Shown piece by piece: positions 47,815-58,053 of a DNA stretch of 64,000 bases (its first letter is position 1; each line of letters starts with the position of its first letter). Made by a program: the position numbers and the translations under genes. The notes beneath the pieces were generated by a model, which ran no database searches, was not told where the DNA came from, and saw only the letters and a program-made list of their open reading frames with translations. The DNA comes from Cetobacterium_A somerae (lineage in GTDB: Bacteria; Fusobacteriota; Fusobacteriia; Fusobacteriales; Fusobacteriaceae): NCBI RefSeq assembly GCF_044784365.2, contig NZ_CP173065.2, one strand, 5' to 3'.

Positions 47815-50343
47815 ATGAAGTTTGAGTATATAAGCTACGGGGGGTCTTTAATTCAGGGATTGAAAAAAGATCCCTCTGTTGTATATGTGTTTTCTGATTA
47901 TCCATTAAAAAATAGTCAGAGAAAAGAGAGTAAAAGAAATATCTTTGAACCAGATCCACTTTATTTAACAATAGATGAGTTTAAAGGAGTAGCCTTTAGC
48001 ACTGATAAGATAATTTTAAGTGAAGCAAAAAGATTTGTAAGTTTATATAACTATATGAAAAAAGAGTTTGCAGAGATAAATATAAATAACTATTTTGAAT
48101 CTATTGAGTTTTCAGATAAGTTTTTTAAATATTATACTGAATTAAATAGAAGTTTATGTGCAAAGGATATAGAGCTAGAGGAGTGGCAAAAAAAATATTT
48201 TGAAATATTCCATAGATTTAAAGAAAAGTATGAGGTATATTTGACTGAAAGAAATTATATACCAAAAGATTGGGTTGAAGATATAAAATATCTAGACTTA
48301 ACAATCTTTAAAAAATATAAAAAAATAGTATTTGTAGATATAGTAAACTTTTCACCTCTAGATAAGTATGTAATATCTAAGCTAGAGGAGTTTATAGATG
48401 TTGTAATTAGAGTTCAAGGAGAACCTGGAGTTTTTGATGAGGAAACTCTTGAGTTAAAAGAGGTATATTTGCCCAGAACACAAAAAGTAGAGATATCACT
48501 ATTAGAGGTTCAAGATGAGTTAGAACTTATAGGAAATCTGTTAGATATTATGAAAATGAAAAATCACATGACGAATATCTTTTCTCCAGAAGCTGATACA
48601 AATGAATATTCTAAAGTTTTTCCAAATAACTTTATGAGAGGGAGTTTTTATACTTTAAATGACACTAAGTTTTTTAAATTTTTAAATGCTCAAAGTGAAC
48701 TTATAGGAGCAATGGAACCTAGAATGGATAACTTGATTCCTATTAAAAAATTTTTAGAGGGAATTAAAAACTTAGAGATGCAAGAGTATTATGGAATAAC
48801 AAAAGAGGATATGGAGTATATCTATAATCAAATAGATTGGGATTATAAGTATATTGGAACAGAGAGTAATGAAAAAATTTCTGAAATCTATGAAGATATT
48901 GTAAAAGTATCAAAAGTTGAAAGTATAGATAAATTTATTACATACTTTAATGAGCTTTTATCATTAGATATGTTTAGAGAAAAAATATATGTAGATTTTT
49001 ATGACAAACTTCAAGAGTATATGGGATATGCTAAAACAACTGAGATAATGCTTGAGGAAAGAGAGATTAAAAGTTGCTTTAGAAATGGTGGAGATATTTT
49101 AAAATTCTTACTTCAATATTTTAATGATGTTGAGATTATAAGAAATGATGATAGTGAGGGAAAATATCTAATAAAACCAATGGAAAATTGTAAGGTTACT
49201 CCATCGAGAGAGTCAATTTTTATAAATATAAGTACAAGATATCTTCCTAGAGTAAAAAGAGATTCTCTTTATTTAACAGAGAAACAGAAAAAAGAGAATG
49301 GATTTACTTATTACGAAAAGGAAAGAAAAGAGGAAAAGTACAGATTTTATCAAGGGCTTTTAAAAAATAGATACAATACAGTTATCTATATAAAAAATGA
49401 AAATAGTGGAGAGGGAGTATCACCAATACTTTCTGAAGTTTTAAATAGATATGGTATAAGCAAACTTGAAAAAACTGTTTATAGTGAGGATATACTAGAG
49501 AGACTAATAACATTTAAATCAAATGAGATTGGCGAGTTTATTCAAAAAGATTTAATGAAAAATAGGGATGACTTTAAAAACAGAGAGTTAAGTATAGGTC
49601 CATATGATTATGATACTTTAACTAGATGTGAGTATAGATTCTATTTAGATAAAGTTTGTGGACTTAGTTCTTTTGAAAAAGAGGATTCTTTAGGTTTATC
49701 ACTTAAATTTTTAGGAACTTATGTCCATGAGGTTTTTGAAAAGTTAACAGATAAGATGTGGAAAAAGATTTTGAATGTTTCAGACTATTCAGTGACAAAT
49801 GAAGAGGTAGAGGAACTATTATATAAGAGTTTTTATGCCAATAGAAAAAGAGTTCCAGTATATCTAGATAACTATTTTACTCAGATATTAATTCCACGTT
49901 TTACAAAAAATATAGTAAAGTTTTATAAAGAGATAGAAAATCTATATATAGAAAAGAAAGTTAAACGTATAGAGAGTGAGAAAAACAGTAGAAAAGAACC
50001 ATTTTTAAAAGGCGATGTAGAGGTTACTTTAGGTGGTAGAGTTGACCTTGTAATTGAAACAACAACAAATAATCATATTATAGATTTTAAAACAGGAAGT
50101 AAAATTGATAACCAGTTGGATTTTTATACAATTATGCTATATGGTGATGAAAATGCTGCTCAAAAATCTATATACAACGCCTTTGAAGGAAGTATAGAGA
50201 ATCAAGAAAAACCTAAACTTACAAGAGAGCTTTTAAAAGAGAGACTAATAGAATTTTTTAAAGGAGAGAACTACTTTTTAAGTGAGAAGAAAAGTGGATG
50301 TTTATACTGTGAGTATGGGAATATCTGTAGGAGGGAGTTTTAA
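47815..50343 (+). CDS. AddB-like subunit: inactive helicase-like N-terminus + PD-(D/E)XK nuclease
   Basis: 842 residues. No Walker A is seen. The C-terminal nuclease has HEVFEKL, GGRVDLVIE and HIIDFKTGS (D...ExK-type, here DFK) with four Cys of an Fe-S staple: TRCEYRFYLDKVC (near 605-617) and CLYCEYGNICRR at the end. This is the layout of AddB/RexB. With AddA it repairs double-strand breaks by resecting ends for RecA. It ends directly at the AddA start (stop followed at once by ATG). ATG start behind GGAGGGAAC. Confidence 0.85.
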   Translation: MKFEYISYGGSLIQGLKKDPSVVYVFSDYPLKNSQRKESKRNIFEPDPLYLTIDEFKGVAFSTDKIILSEAKRFVSLYNYMKKEFAEININNYFESIEFSDKFFKYYTELNRSLCAKDIELEEWQKKYFEIFHRFKEKYEVYLTERNYIPKDWVEDIKYLDLTIFKKYKKIVFVDIVNFSPLDKYVISKLEEFIDVVIRVQGEPGVFDEETLELKEVYLPRTQKVEISLLEVQDELELIGNLLDIMKMKNHMTNIFSPEADTNEYSKVFPNNFMRGSFYTLNDTKFFKFLNAQSELIGAMEPRMDNLIPIKKFLEGIKNLEMQEYYGITKEDMEYIYNQIDWDYKYIGTESNEKISEIYEDIVKVSKVESIDKFITYFNELLSLDMFREKIYVDFYDKLQEYMGYAKTTEIMLEEREIKSCFRNGGDILKFLLQYFNDVEIIRNDDSEGKYLIKPMENCKVTPSRESIFINISTRYLPRVKRDSLYLTEKQKKENGFTYYEKERKEEKYRFYQGLLKNRYNTVIYIKNENSGEGVSPILSEVLNRYGISKLEKTVYSEDILERLITFKSNEIGEFIQKDLMKNRDDFKNRELSIGPYDYDTLTRCEYRFYLDKVCGLSSFEKEDSLGLSLKFLGTYVHEVFEKLTDKMWKKILNVSDYSVTNEEVEELLYKSFYANRKRVPVYLDNYFTQILIPRFTKNIVKFYKEIENLYIEKKVKRIESEKNSRKEPFLKGDVEVTLGGRVDLVIETTTNNHIIDFKTGSKIDNQLDFYTIMLYGDENAAQKSIYNAFEGSIENQEKPKLTRELLKERLIEFFKGENYFLSEKKSGCLYCEYGNICRREF

Positions 50344-53300
50344 ATGAAAGGGATAGTTTTAAAAGCTAGTGCTGGAACAGGAAAAACATATAGACTATCT
50401 TTAGAGTATTTAGCTACTCTTTTAAAAGGTGAAAATTATAAGAATGTTTTAGTAATGACTTTTACTAAAAAAGCTACATCAGAAATTCAAGAGAGGGTTA
50501 TCCTATTTTTAGAGGAGATGTATAGAGATAAAGAATCATCTCTATATGAAAATTTAAAAAACTTATATCCAGAGATTGATCTTTCTTTTGAAAATGTTAG
50601 AAAAGTTTATTATGAGGTATTAGATAATAAGGATAGATTAAAAATTTCAACAATTGATGGGTTTATAAATAATATATTTAAAAATGTTATAGCTCCATAT
50701 TTAAATATATTTTCATATGAGATTATAGATGATACTGAAAATATTGAGATTCTATTAAAATGTTTTGAAAAAATTGTAGAGGACAAAAATGAGTTTGATA
50801 GATTTAAAATTTTTCTACAAAATAGAACAGAGCGTAGTATAGAAAAGTATTTGGATATACTAAAAAATCTAATTGATAATAGATGGAAACTAATTTTAAT
50901 TGAACAATCTCAAAAGTTAAAAAATAAAGATGAGTGTGATTCAGATATATCTATAGAAAAGTTGATTAAGCACTTAACTGATGCTTTTTTAGCTATAAAA
51001 GAGAAAAAGAAAGATGGTAAAGATCTATCTGATTACATGAGTAAAGTTATAAAATGGGTTTTAGAAAAAGATAGCTCAACTCATAGAGAGCATGCAGTTG
51101 AAAATTGGAATGAAATTATTAAAAGTGATAAATGTTGGGATGGGCGTAGAGTAAAAACAACAAGTAAAATTGATTTAGATTGTGAGATTGAGATTTTACA
51201 AAGAGCTTTTGATCAACTAAAAGAGGAGATATCTAAAGAGGTTTTCAATAGAGAGGTTCTATCTTTTGAAAGGGAGATACTATACTTTATTGAAAATCTA
51301 TACTCAATATATGATAATATAAAATTTAATGAAAAAAGATTTACTCATCTAGATATAAGCAGTTACATGTTCCAATATATAGATAGGGAAGAGATAAATC
51401 TTATAAAGGATGGGTATATAACAGATTACTTTAAAGATATATTTGATAGTGAATTTAAAACAGTATTTATAGATGAGTTTCAAGATACAAGTGTTCTTCA
51501 ATGGAGAATTTTAAAAGGACTTATAAATAGTTGTGAAAATTTAATATGTGTTGGAGATGAAAAGCAAAGTATATATGGTTGGAGAGGGGGAGAGAAAGCT
51601 CTTTTTGAAAACCTTCCAAGTATAATAGGAGTAGAAGAGGAGACTATGAGTGTTTCCTATAGAAGTTGTAAAAATATAGTAGATTTTACAAATGGTGTAT
51701 TTAATGGAGTAGCTGAAACATATGAAGAGGTTGCAGCTTTAGAAGATCACAGCTATAAGTGGGAGTTTACTCCAGTAGATGGAAAAAGTGATGAACTTGG
51801 ATACTTTGAGGTTTTAACAAAAAAAGAACCTTTAGAGGATGAGGATGAAGTATTAGAAGAGGAAAATATGATAGAAACTATGGTAGATTCTATTGAAACT
51901 AATTTTGATGGAAACTATGGTGGAATAGGTATAATTGCAAGAAGTAATAAACAGTTAAATGAGATAGCTGTTGCTTTAAGTGATAGAAAAATACCTTTTG
52001 TAATAGATTCTAATGATTCTATTATATATCATAGAGCAGTTAATCCGATTTTTAAAATCTTAAAATTTGTTGTAAATAGAGATGTCTTTTCGTTGCTTGA
52101 ATTTTTAAGAAGTGATGTTGTAAAAATAGGAAATGGTGAATTAAAAACTATTCTAAAAAATAAAGAGGTTATAGAAAAATTAGAAGAGATGCCAGAAGAT
52201 ATCTCAAGTAGTCTTTTAGATGTTTTAAATAGAATAGAGAAAATAGCTAAAAAGGGATTAGAGAATAAAAACTTTGTTTTAGATGTAATAGAGGCATTTA
52301 ATATCTCTCAAATGTTTTCTGGAAAATCAGATTTAAAAAATATATTCCAATTTTTAGAGATGTCTAAAGAGCATGGAAATATATTTGATTTTTATAACTC
52401 ACTCATAAATGAAAAGGATAATCCTAAGTTTAAGCAGGTATCTTTAGAGGAGGAAAAAGCAATAACTCTTTTGAGTATCCATAAATCTAAAGGATTAGAG
52501 TTTGAAACAGTTTACTATTTCCATCAGGGACAAAAAAGAGGTTTAGAAAGTGGAATACAGTTTCATATAGATTTTAAATCACCTTTTAATGAGATAGAGA
52601 ATTTTATATTTGTAGATAAAAAATATGAAAAGATATTAGATTATCTAGGAGATAGCTATAACTTTTTAAGGGAGTTAGAGATAAAAAAAGACCAAGAGGA
52701 GATAAACAATATCTATGTTGCTCTTACAAGAGCTAAGAAAAATCTATTCTTAGTTATGGGAGGAAGTGAAAATAAATATTTAAAGAGTTCAATAGATGGA
52801 CTATTTAACGTAAAGTGTGGTAAAATTAGTAGGACTGAAAAAAATGAAAGTGTACAAAGAGTAAAGAATGTAGAGCTATTAGATTCTATAGATTTTATTG
52901 AAAAGAGTGTAGAAGAGTGTGAACAACCAAATAGAATGCTTTTAGTTGATATAGTAACAGAGGAAAAGAGAAGAGTGGGTAATGCCATTCACTATTATTT
53001 AGAGTTTATAATAAATAATAGTTTAGATGAACACATAGAAGCAAAAAATAGAACTTATTCAAAATATGCATCTATAATAGGTGAAGAGAGACTAAAAAAT
53101 ATTCTTGAAGGACCAGAGTTTAAAAATTTCTTTAATGACAATCCAATTATTTTCTCAGAAGAGTGGGATTATATATATCCAGAGTATGAGATATATGATG
53201 AAGGAAAGTTAAAAAGAATAGATAGAATTATGATAAAAAAACCTACACCAACAAGTGATGGAAAGATTCTTGTAATAGATTATAAAACTGGAGGAATAAA

Positions 53301-53409
53301 TCAAGCTCAGTTAGATGAGTATATTGAAATTGTAGAAAATCATCTGTATAATTTAGGAGAGATAGATAACTATAAAGTGTCTGGTGAGTTTTTAGAAATT
53401 AAACTATAA
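50344..53409 (+). CDS. AddA-like UvrD-type helicase-nuclease
   Basis: 1021 residues. SF1A helicase motifs in order: ASAGTGKTYRL (I), LVMTFTKKATSEIQERV (Ia), FIDEFQDTSVLQW (II), VGDEKQSIYGWRGGE (III), MSVSYRSCKNI (IV), LLSIHKSKGLEFETVYY (V), NNIYVALTRAKKNLF (VI). The C-terminal PD-(D/E)XK nuclease has VGNAIHYYLEF, KRIDRIMI and ILVIDYKTGG. It is the motor and nuclease of AddAB, degrading linear duplex DNA until Chi. Immediately follows addB with no gap, so stoichiometry is probably set by coupling. Confidence 0.93.
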   Translation: MKGIVLKASAGTGKTYRLSLEYLATLLKGENYKNVLVMTFTKKATSEIQERVILFLEEMYRDKESSLYENLKNLYPEIDLSFENVRKVYYEVLDNKDRLKISTIDGFINNIFKNVIAPYLNIFSYEIIDDTENIEILLKCFEKIVEDKNEFDRFKIFLQNRTERSIEKYLDILKNLIDNRWKLILIEQSQKLKNKDECDSDISIEKLIKHLTDAFLAIKEKKKDGKDLSDYMSKVIKWVLEKDSSTHREHAVENWNEIIKSDKCWDGRRVKTTSKIDLDCEIEILQRAFDQLKEEISKEVFNREVLSFEREILYFIENLYSIYDNIKFNEKRFTHLDISSYMFQYIDREEINLIKDGYITDYFKDIFDSEFKTVFIDEFQDTSVLQWRILKGLINSCENLICVGDEKQSIYGWRGGEKALFENLPSIIGVEEETMSVSYRSCKNIVDFTNGVFNGVAETYEEVAALEDHSYKWEFTPVDGKSDELGYFEVLTKKEPLEDEDEVLEEENMIETMVDSIETNFDGNYGGIGIIARSNKQLNEIAVALSDRKIPFVIDSNDSIIYHRAVNPIFKILKFVVNRDVFSLLEFLRSDVVKIGNGELKTILKNKEVIEKLEEMPEDISSSLLDVLNRIEKIAKKGLENKNFVLDVIEAFNISQMFSGKSDLKNIFQFLEMSKEHGNIFDFYNSLINEKDNPKFKQVSLEEEKAITLLSIHKSKGLEFETVYYFHQGQKRGLESGIQFHIDFKSPFNEIENFIFVDKKYEKILDYLGDSYNFLRELEIKKDQEEINNIYVALTRAKKNLFLVMGGSENKYLKSSIDGLFNVKCGKISRTEKNESVQRVKNVELLDSIDFIEKSVEECEQPNRMLLVDIVTEEKRRVGNAIHYYLEFIINNSLDEHIEAKNRTYSKYASIIGEERLKNILEGPEFKNFFNDNPIIFSEEWDYIYPEYEIYDEGKLKRIDRIMIKKPTPTSDGKILVIDYKTGGINQAQLDEYIEIVENHLYNLGEIDNYKVSGEFLEIKL

Positions 53410-53435
53410 AAATTAAAATAATTAAAGGGGATGAA

Positions 53436-54398
53436 ATGAAAAAAACAGTTTTAACAGGATTATTTTTAATGAGTTTAGTATCATTTGGGGAAGAGATTGT
53501 AGTTTATGGACCAGAGTCAATGAAATGGATTGAAAGTTCAGCTGGGATAATTTTTAAGGAAAAAACAGGGACAACTATTAAGTACGTTCCAATTGATGGA
53601 GTTATACCTAGGATGAAGTTAGAAAAGAAAAATCCAAAGGCGGATATAATCGTAGGTCTAACAGATATTAACTATTTAGAAGCTAAGAAAGAGAAGCTTA
53701 TAAAAAACTATAAGCCAACTACTGCTGGAAACATTGCAAAAGAGGAGTTTATAATTGATAAGGAGTGGTCAGTTACACCTATTGATTATGGAATGCTTGC
53801 ATTAAATTATAACTATGAAAAAACAGGTTCAGATTTAAAAACTTTTGAAGATTTAAAAAAATATCCAAAGGAGCTATTAGTTCAAGATCCAAGAAGTTTT
53901 ACAGGAGAGGCATTTATGCTTTGGACGATTGGAGTTTATGGAGAAAACTGGTTAAAGTTTTGGGAGAGTTTAAAACCAAGTATATTAACAGTTTCTTCAG
54001 GATGGTCAGATTCTTTTGCTAAATTCTCTGTAGGAGAGGGAGCTATTATGAGTGGGTATGCTTCGAGCTCAATCTACTTCTATCAAGATGGAAATGAAAA
54101 TAAATACAAAAGTTATATACCTGAAGAGGGTGGATATATATATTTAGAAGGTGCAGCTTTAGTTAACAAGAAAAATATAAAAAAATCAGCTGAGGAGTTT
54201 TTAAACTTTGTTTTAGAACCAGAGTTTCAAAAGCTTGCTCTTGAGAAAAATTATATGTTTCCTGTTATAAACTATAAGTTACCAGAGGATTATAAATATG
54301 TACCTACAACAGATAAAATAGTTAAATTAGATGCAGAATATGTAAATAAAAATATGGAAAATTGGAAAAAACAGCTAATTGAGGTATTGAAAAAATAA
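53436..54398 (+). CDS. ABC solute-binding protein, thiamine (TbpA/ThiB)-like
   Basis: 320 residues with a signal peptide (MKKTVLTGLFLMSLVSFG). Mature YGPESMKWIESSAG, VPIDGVIPRMKLEKKNP, PIDYGMLALNYNY, LLVQDPRSFTGEAFMLWTIGVYG and TVSSGWSDSFAKFSVGEGAIMSGY follow the ThiB/iron-type binding-protein pattern. ThiB binds thiamine and phosphates in the periplasm. The match is to the group; ligand assignment is uncertain, and no TPP riboswitch is seen upstream. The gene overlaps the permease start by one base. Confidence 0.78.
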   Translation: MKKTVLTGLFLMSLVSFGEEIVVYGPESMKWIESSAGIIFKEKTGTTIKYVPIDGVIPRMKLEKKNPKADIIVGLTDINYLEAKKEKLIKNYKPTTAGNIAKEEFIIDKEWSVTPIDYGMLALNYNYEKTGSDLKTFEDLKKYPKELLVQDPRSFTGEAFMLWTIGVYGENWLKFWESLKPSILTVSSGWSDSFAKFSVGEGAIMSGYASSSIYFYQDGNENKYKSYIPEEGGYIYLEGAALVNKKNIKKSAEEFLNFVLEPEFQKLALEKNYMFPVINYKLPEDYKYVPTTDKIVKLDAEYVNKNMENWKKQLIEVLKK

Positions 54399-55903
54399 TG
54401 AGGAGAAATAAAACCTATAGTTATATATATCTTATTCTATGGGTAATCCCTCTAATGTTTTTTATAAAGGATTTTTTTCATCTAGAAGAGATTAAAAGTT
54501 TGAGTTTTTATGAAAACTTCGAACTTTTTAAAATCTCTTTAACTCAAGGGGTATTGTCAGTTATTTTTTCAACAATAATTGCCATTATCCCAGCTTATTA
54601 TATGAGTTATAAAAAAAATACACTAACTAAAATATTAGAGGGACTTATATTTATTCCGTTTTTCTTTCCAACCATATCAACAGTAGTAGCTTTCACACTT
54701 ATATTTAATCTACCCATCCTTAAAAATTTTAGTGTTTTATATACACTAAAAGCTATAATACTTGCAAATGTATTTTATAATAGTCCAATTATGATAAAGT
54801 ATCTAAGCGAGGGAATGCGAAATATACCTAAAAATATAGTTGAAGCGGCTAAAATAGATGGCTTAAATGAAGTTAATATATTTTTTAAAATAAAGCTTCC
54901 ATTGATGTTTCCTCAAGTTTTTAGAGGAATGTTTTTAGTTTTTATATATACCTTTGCTTCTTTTGGAATCGTACTAGCACTAGGAGGAATTAGATACTCT
55001 AACTTAGAGGTTGAAATTGCAAATACTCTTTTAAGAGATGCAAATTTTTCAAAAGCTCTTGTATTAGGAATTGTGCAATTTTTCTTTTTAATAGCTTTAA
55101 ATCTTTTAGGTGATTTATATCCACCTTATGAGCTACGAGATGACTTTAGAGAAAGAAAAGTTTCAACGTTAACGACAGTTTGGACAACAATATATCTGTT
55201 ATTAGAGTGTTCAGTTGTTCTTATAGGAATATTTTATGGTTTTTATAACTATTATACTGGTAGTTTTTCTTTAGAGGGATTTTATAAACTTTTTTCTAGT
55301 GATTTCAACGCATACTATCCAGTTTTACAAGGGATTAGAAACTCTTTGCTTTTAGCATCAATAACACCTATATTTGTAATTGTTTTTACGTATTTATTAC
55401 TTAAAAACTTTACAAAAGTAACAAGTGCGATTGTATTTTCTACAATGGGATTTTCAAGTGCCTTTCTAGGAATTGCTTTAATCTATATAAACATACTTTA
55501 TGATATAAAATTATGGATACTTTTAGTTATTGGTTATTTTTTAGTAACAGTTCCAATAGCTTACTCCTTTATGTATCAATATGTGAGAGAGTTTCCAAAA
55601 GATATATTGGATTTAGCAAAAATTGATGCACTTTCACCTTTTAAAACATTTTTATTAATAGAGTGTCCTATTTTAAAAAATGTATTTTTAGGTACTTATT
55701 TACAGATATTTGCAATAATTTTAGGAGAGTTTACAATTTCATACTCGATGCAGTTAGGAAGAGACTTCCCAACTATAGCTTTAGTAAACTATTCACTTTT
55801 TTCAGATAAAAAGCTTTTAGAAGGGGCAGCATTGTCATCTGTAAATATAATAATAGTAGTTGTATTATTTTATTTATCAAATAAAATTACAGAAAAAGAA
55901 TAA
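54398..55903 (+). CDS. ABC permease, fused double-domain (ThiP-like)
   Basis: 501 residues with about twelve hydrophobic helices in two halves. Each half contains the EAA loop: NIPKNIVEAAKIDGLNEVNIFFKIKLPLM (first) and EFPKDILDLAKIDALSPFKTFLLIECPIL (second), which dock onto the ATPase. This is the fused form typical of thiamine and iron(III) importers. No ATPase gene follows, so it must use one from elsewhere in the genome. TAATG overlap with the binding protein. Confidence 0.85.
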   Translation: MRRNKTYSYIYLILWVIPLMFFIKDFFHLEEIKSLSFYENFELFKISLTQGVLSVIFSTIIAIIPAYYMSYKKNTLTKILEGLIFIPFFFPTISTVVAFTLIFNLPILKNFSVLYTLKAIILANVFYNSPIMIKYLSEGMRNIPKNIVEAAKIDGLNEVNIFFKIKLPLMFPQVFRGMFLVFIYTFASFGIVLALGGIRYSNLEVEIANTLLRDANFSKALVLGIVQFFFLIALNLLGDLYPPYELRDDFRERKVSTLTTVWTTIYLLLECSVVLIGIFYGFYNYYTGSFSLEGFYKLFSSDFNAYYPVLQGIRNSLLLASITPIFVIVFTYLLLKNFTKVTSAIVFSTMGFSSAFLGIALIYINILYDIKLWILLVIGYFLVTVPIAYSFMYQYVREFPKDILDLAKIDALSPFKTFLLIECPILKNVFLGTYLQIFAIILGEFTISYSMQLGRDFPTIALVNYSLFSDKKLLEGAALSSVNIIIVVVLFYLSNKITEKE

Positions 55904-55919
55904 AGGGAGGGAAATAACT

Positions 55920-56546
55920 ATGATAAACGCAATATGGTTAGGACTTATATTAATTGGAATTGTCATTTCAATGTTTACAGGGAATGTACAAGCGGTAACA
56001 GATTCTGTTATATCATCGTCAAAAACAGCAGTGGAGATAGCAATAGGGCTTATTGGGATTATGGCCTTTTGGTTAGGATTAATGAAAGTTGCTGAAGAAG
56101 CAGGATTAGTTAAAGCTTTGGGAAGAGGATTAAGACCTATAATGAAAAGATTATTTCCAGAGATTCCAGAGGATCATCCAGCAGTTGGAAGTATTGTAGC
56201 TAACGTGGCAGCAAACTTCTTTGGATTAGGAAATGCAGCTACTCCATTAGGGATTAAAGCTATGCAAGAGTTACAAGAGTTAAATGACAACAAAGAGGAA
56301 GCATCAAATGCAATGGTACTATTTTTAGCTATAAATACATCTTCAGTTACTTTAATATCATCAAGTGTAATAGCTTATAGAGCAGCAGCAAACTCAGCTA
56401 ATGTAACAGAGATAATCGCTCCAACAATAATAGCAACAGCAATCTCAACAATAGTTGCAGTTGTATCGTGTAAAGTTTTACAAAAGTTACCTACATTTAA
56501 GAGAGAGACAGTTGTAAAAACAGATGCTGTAGGAGGGGATGAATAA
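55920..56546 (+). CDS. spmA: SpmA-like nucleoside-recognition (GATE) membrane protein
   Basis: 208 residues; helices at about 2-20, 45-65, and in the C-terminal half. VGSIVANVAANFFGLGNAATPLGIKAMQELQELN is the gate motif of SpmA. It pairs with SpmB (next gene) in B. subtilis spore maturation, but this genome shows no sporulation gene nearby, so a general transport or channel role is likely. ATG at 55920 behind GGGAGGGAAATA. TAATG overlap with spmB. Confidence 0.85.
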   Translation: MINAIWLGLILIGIVISMFTGNVQAVTDSVISSSKTAVEIAIGLIGIMAFWLGLMKVAEEAGLVKALGRGLRPIMKRLFPEIPEDHPAVGSIVANVAANFFGLGNAATPLGIKAMQELQELNDNKEEASNAMVLFLAINTSSVTLISSSVIAYRAAANSANVTEIIAPTIIATAISTIVAVVSCKVLQKLPTFKRETVVKTDAVGGDE

Positions 56547-57085
56547 TGTTTACACTTATAATGGAAAGAATATCATTATATGCAATTCCTTTAATTATAC
56601 TGTTTATAGTTTCATATGCGTACTTTGTAAAAAAAGTAAAAGTATATGAGGTATTTTGTGAAGGAGCAAAAGAAGGGTTCTCTACAGCTATTAGAATCAT
56701 TCCATTTTTAGTTGCTATGCTAGTAGCAATTGGAGTTTTTAGAAGTTCAGGAGCTATTGATGTAATAATAAGATACTTAAATCCAATTTTAGAGTTTATA
56801 GGAATGCCTGGAGAAGTTTTACCAATGGCTATTATGAGACCTCTTTCAGGAGGAGGATCAACAGGAATTTTAAATGATATTTTTATAACTCACGGACCAG
56901 ATTCTATGATTGGAAGAATGGCTTCAGTTATGATGGGATCAACAGAAACAACTTTCTATGTTTTAGCAGTTTATTTTGGAGCTGTTAGTATTAGAAAAAC
57001 AAGACATGCAGTTGCAGCAGGACTTTTAGCTGATATAGCTGGAATTTTAGCAGCAGTGTGGATTTGTAATCTAATGTTTAGTTAG
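56546..57085 (+). CDS. spmB: SpmB-like nucleoside-recognition membrane protein
   Basis: 179 residues; multi-span, with AIRIIPFLVAMLVAIGVFRSSGAIDVI and the signature MRPLSGGGSTGILNDIFITHGPDSMIG, followed by MGSTETTFYVLAVYFGAV. SpmB proteins are partners of SpmA. It overlaps spmA by one base and is 13 bp from the ldcA-like gene, so a membrane/cell-wall operon is plausible. Confidence 0.87.
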   Translation: MFTLIMERISLYAIPLIILFIVSYAYFVKKVKVYEVFCEGAKEGFSTAIRIIPFLVAMLVAIGVFRSSGAIDVIIRYLNPILEFIGMPGEVLPMAIMRPLSGGGSTGILNDIFITHGPDSMIGRMASVMMGSTETTFYVLAVYFGAVSIRKTRHAVAAGLLADIAGILAAVWICNLMFS

Positions 57086-57098
57086 GTTGTGGTAATAT

Positions 57099-57998
57099 AT
57101 GAAAAGATTAAAAGTAGGAGATACTATTGGACTAGTTGCACCAGCAAGTAGTGTTAATAAAGATAAATTGAAAAGTGCCATTGAAAATTTAGAGAAATTA
57201 GGCTTTAAAGTTAAAGTTGGGAAAAGCGTAGAAAATATATGGTACTCTTTTGCTGGAACAGATGAAGAGAGAGCAACAGATATTAATAATTTTTTCCAAG
57301 ATAAAGATGTAGATGCAATTATGTGTGTAAGAGGTGGATATGGAGGCATTAGAATGCTTTCGCTTTTAGATTATGAGGTTATTAAAAATAATCCAAAACC
57401 TTTTATAGGTTACAGTGATGTGACATCTTTACATATGGCATTTTTTAAAAAATGTAATTTAAAAACTTTTCATGGGCCTATGGCTGTAAGTAATTTTTCA
57501 GAAGACTATAGTTTAGATACTTTAGATGATTTTATAAAAGTTATGACTAGTAATGAAAGTTACACAATAAAAAACTTTTATGAAAAAATATATTTTTATA
57601 ATACTTTAAAAGGAAGAGGACAGCTAGTTGGAGGAAACTTAGCAGTCTTAGTATCAAATTTAGGAACAGAGTTTGATTTAGAGTATGACAATAAAATCCT
57701 ATTTTTAGAGGATATTGGAGAATCAACATATAAGGTAGATAGAATGTTGTGGCAGTTAAAAAATCTAGGAATTTTTGATAAAGTTTCTGGTATAGTGCTA
57801 GGAGATTTTAAAAAATGCGACAAATCAAGTGAGGATGATATGTCTTTACAAGATGTTTTTTATAGTCATTTTAAAGATTTAAAAAAGCCAGTTTGTTATA
57901 ATTTAAAATCGGGACATTGCACTCCAATGTTAACACTAGAATTTGGTGAAATTTTAGAGATAGATGGAGAGAAAGAAGAGATAATAGTTATAAAATAA
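57099..57998 (+). CDS. L,D-carboxypeptidase, peptidase S66 (LdcA/MccF family)
   Basis: 299 residues. N-terminal GDTIGLVAPASSVN, CVRGGYGGIRMLSLLDYE, the nucleophile Ser in FIGYSDVTSLHMAFF, FHGPM, the Glu in LFLEDIGESTYKVDRML, and His in LKSGHCTPMLTL complete the Ser-Glu-His triad. S66 enzymes remove the terminal D-Ala from tetrapeptide muropeptides during wall recycling or cleave microcin C. The absence of a signal peptide fits a cytoplasmic recycling enzyme. It is last in the spm transcript; a terminator follows. Confidence 0.9.
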   Translation: MKRLKVGDTIGLVAPASSVNKDKLKSAIENLEKLGFKVKVGKSVENIWYSFAGTDEERATDINNFFQDKDVDAIMCVRGGYGGIRMLSLLDYEVIKNNPKPFIGYSDVTSLHMAFFKKCNLKTFHGPMAVSNFSEDYSLDTLDDFIKVMTSNESYTIKNFYEKIYFYNTLKGRGQLVGGNLAVLVSNLGTEFDLEYDNKILFLEDIGESTYKVDRMLWQLKNLGIFDKVSGIVLGDFKKCDKSSEDDMSLQDVFYSHFKDLKKPVCYNLKSGHCTPMLTLEFGEILEIDGEKEEIIVIK

Positions 57999-58003
57999 GT
58001 AAA

Positions 58004-58036
58004 GAGGGTAGAACTTAGTTCTACCCTCTTTGTTAT
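58004..58036. terminator. Bidirectional terminator
   Basis: AGAGGGTAGAACT / AGTTCTACCCTCT stem between convergent genes. Confidence 0.85.
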
Positions 58037-58053
58037 ATTTGGTTGAAAAATTA

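Noticed and set aside
53380..53436. TPP riboswitch before the thiamine-type binding protein
   Set aside because: Only 27 bp separate the genes and none of the TPP aptamer motifs is present.
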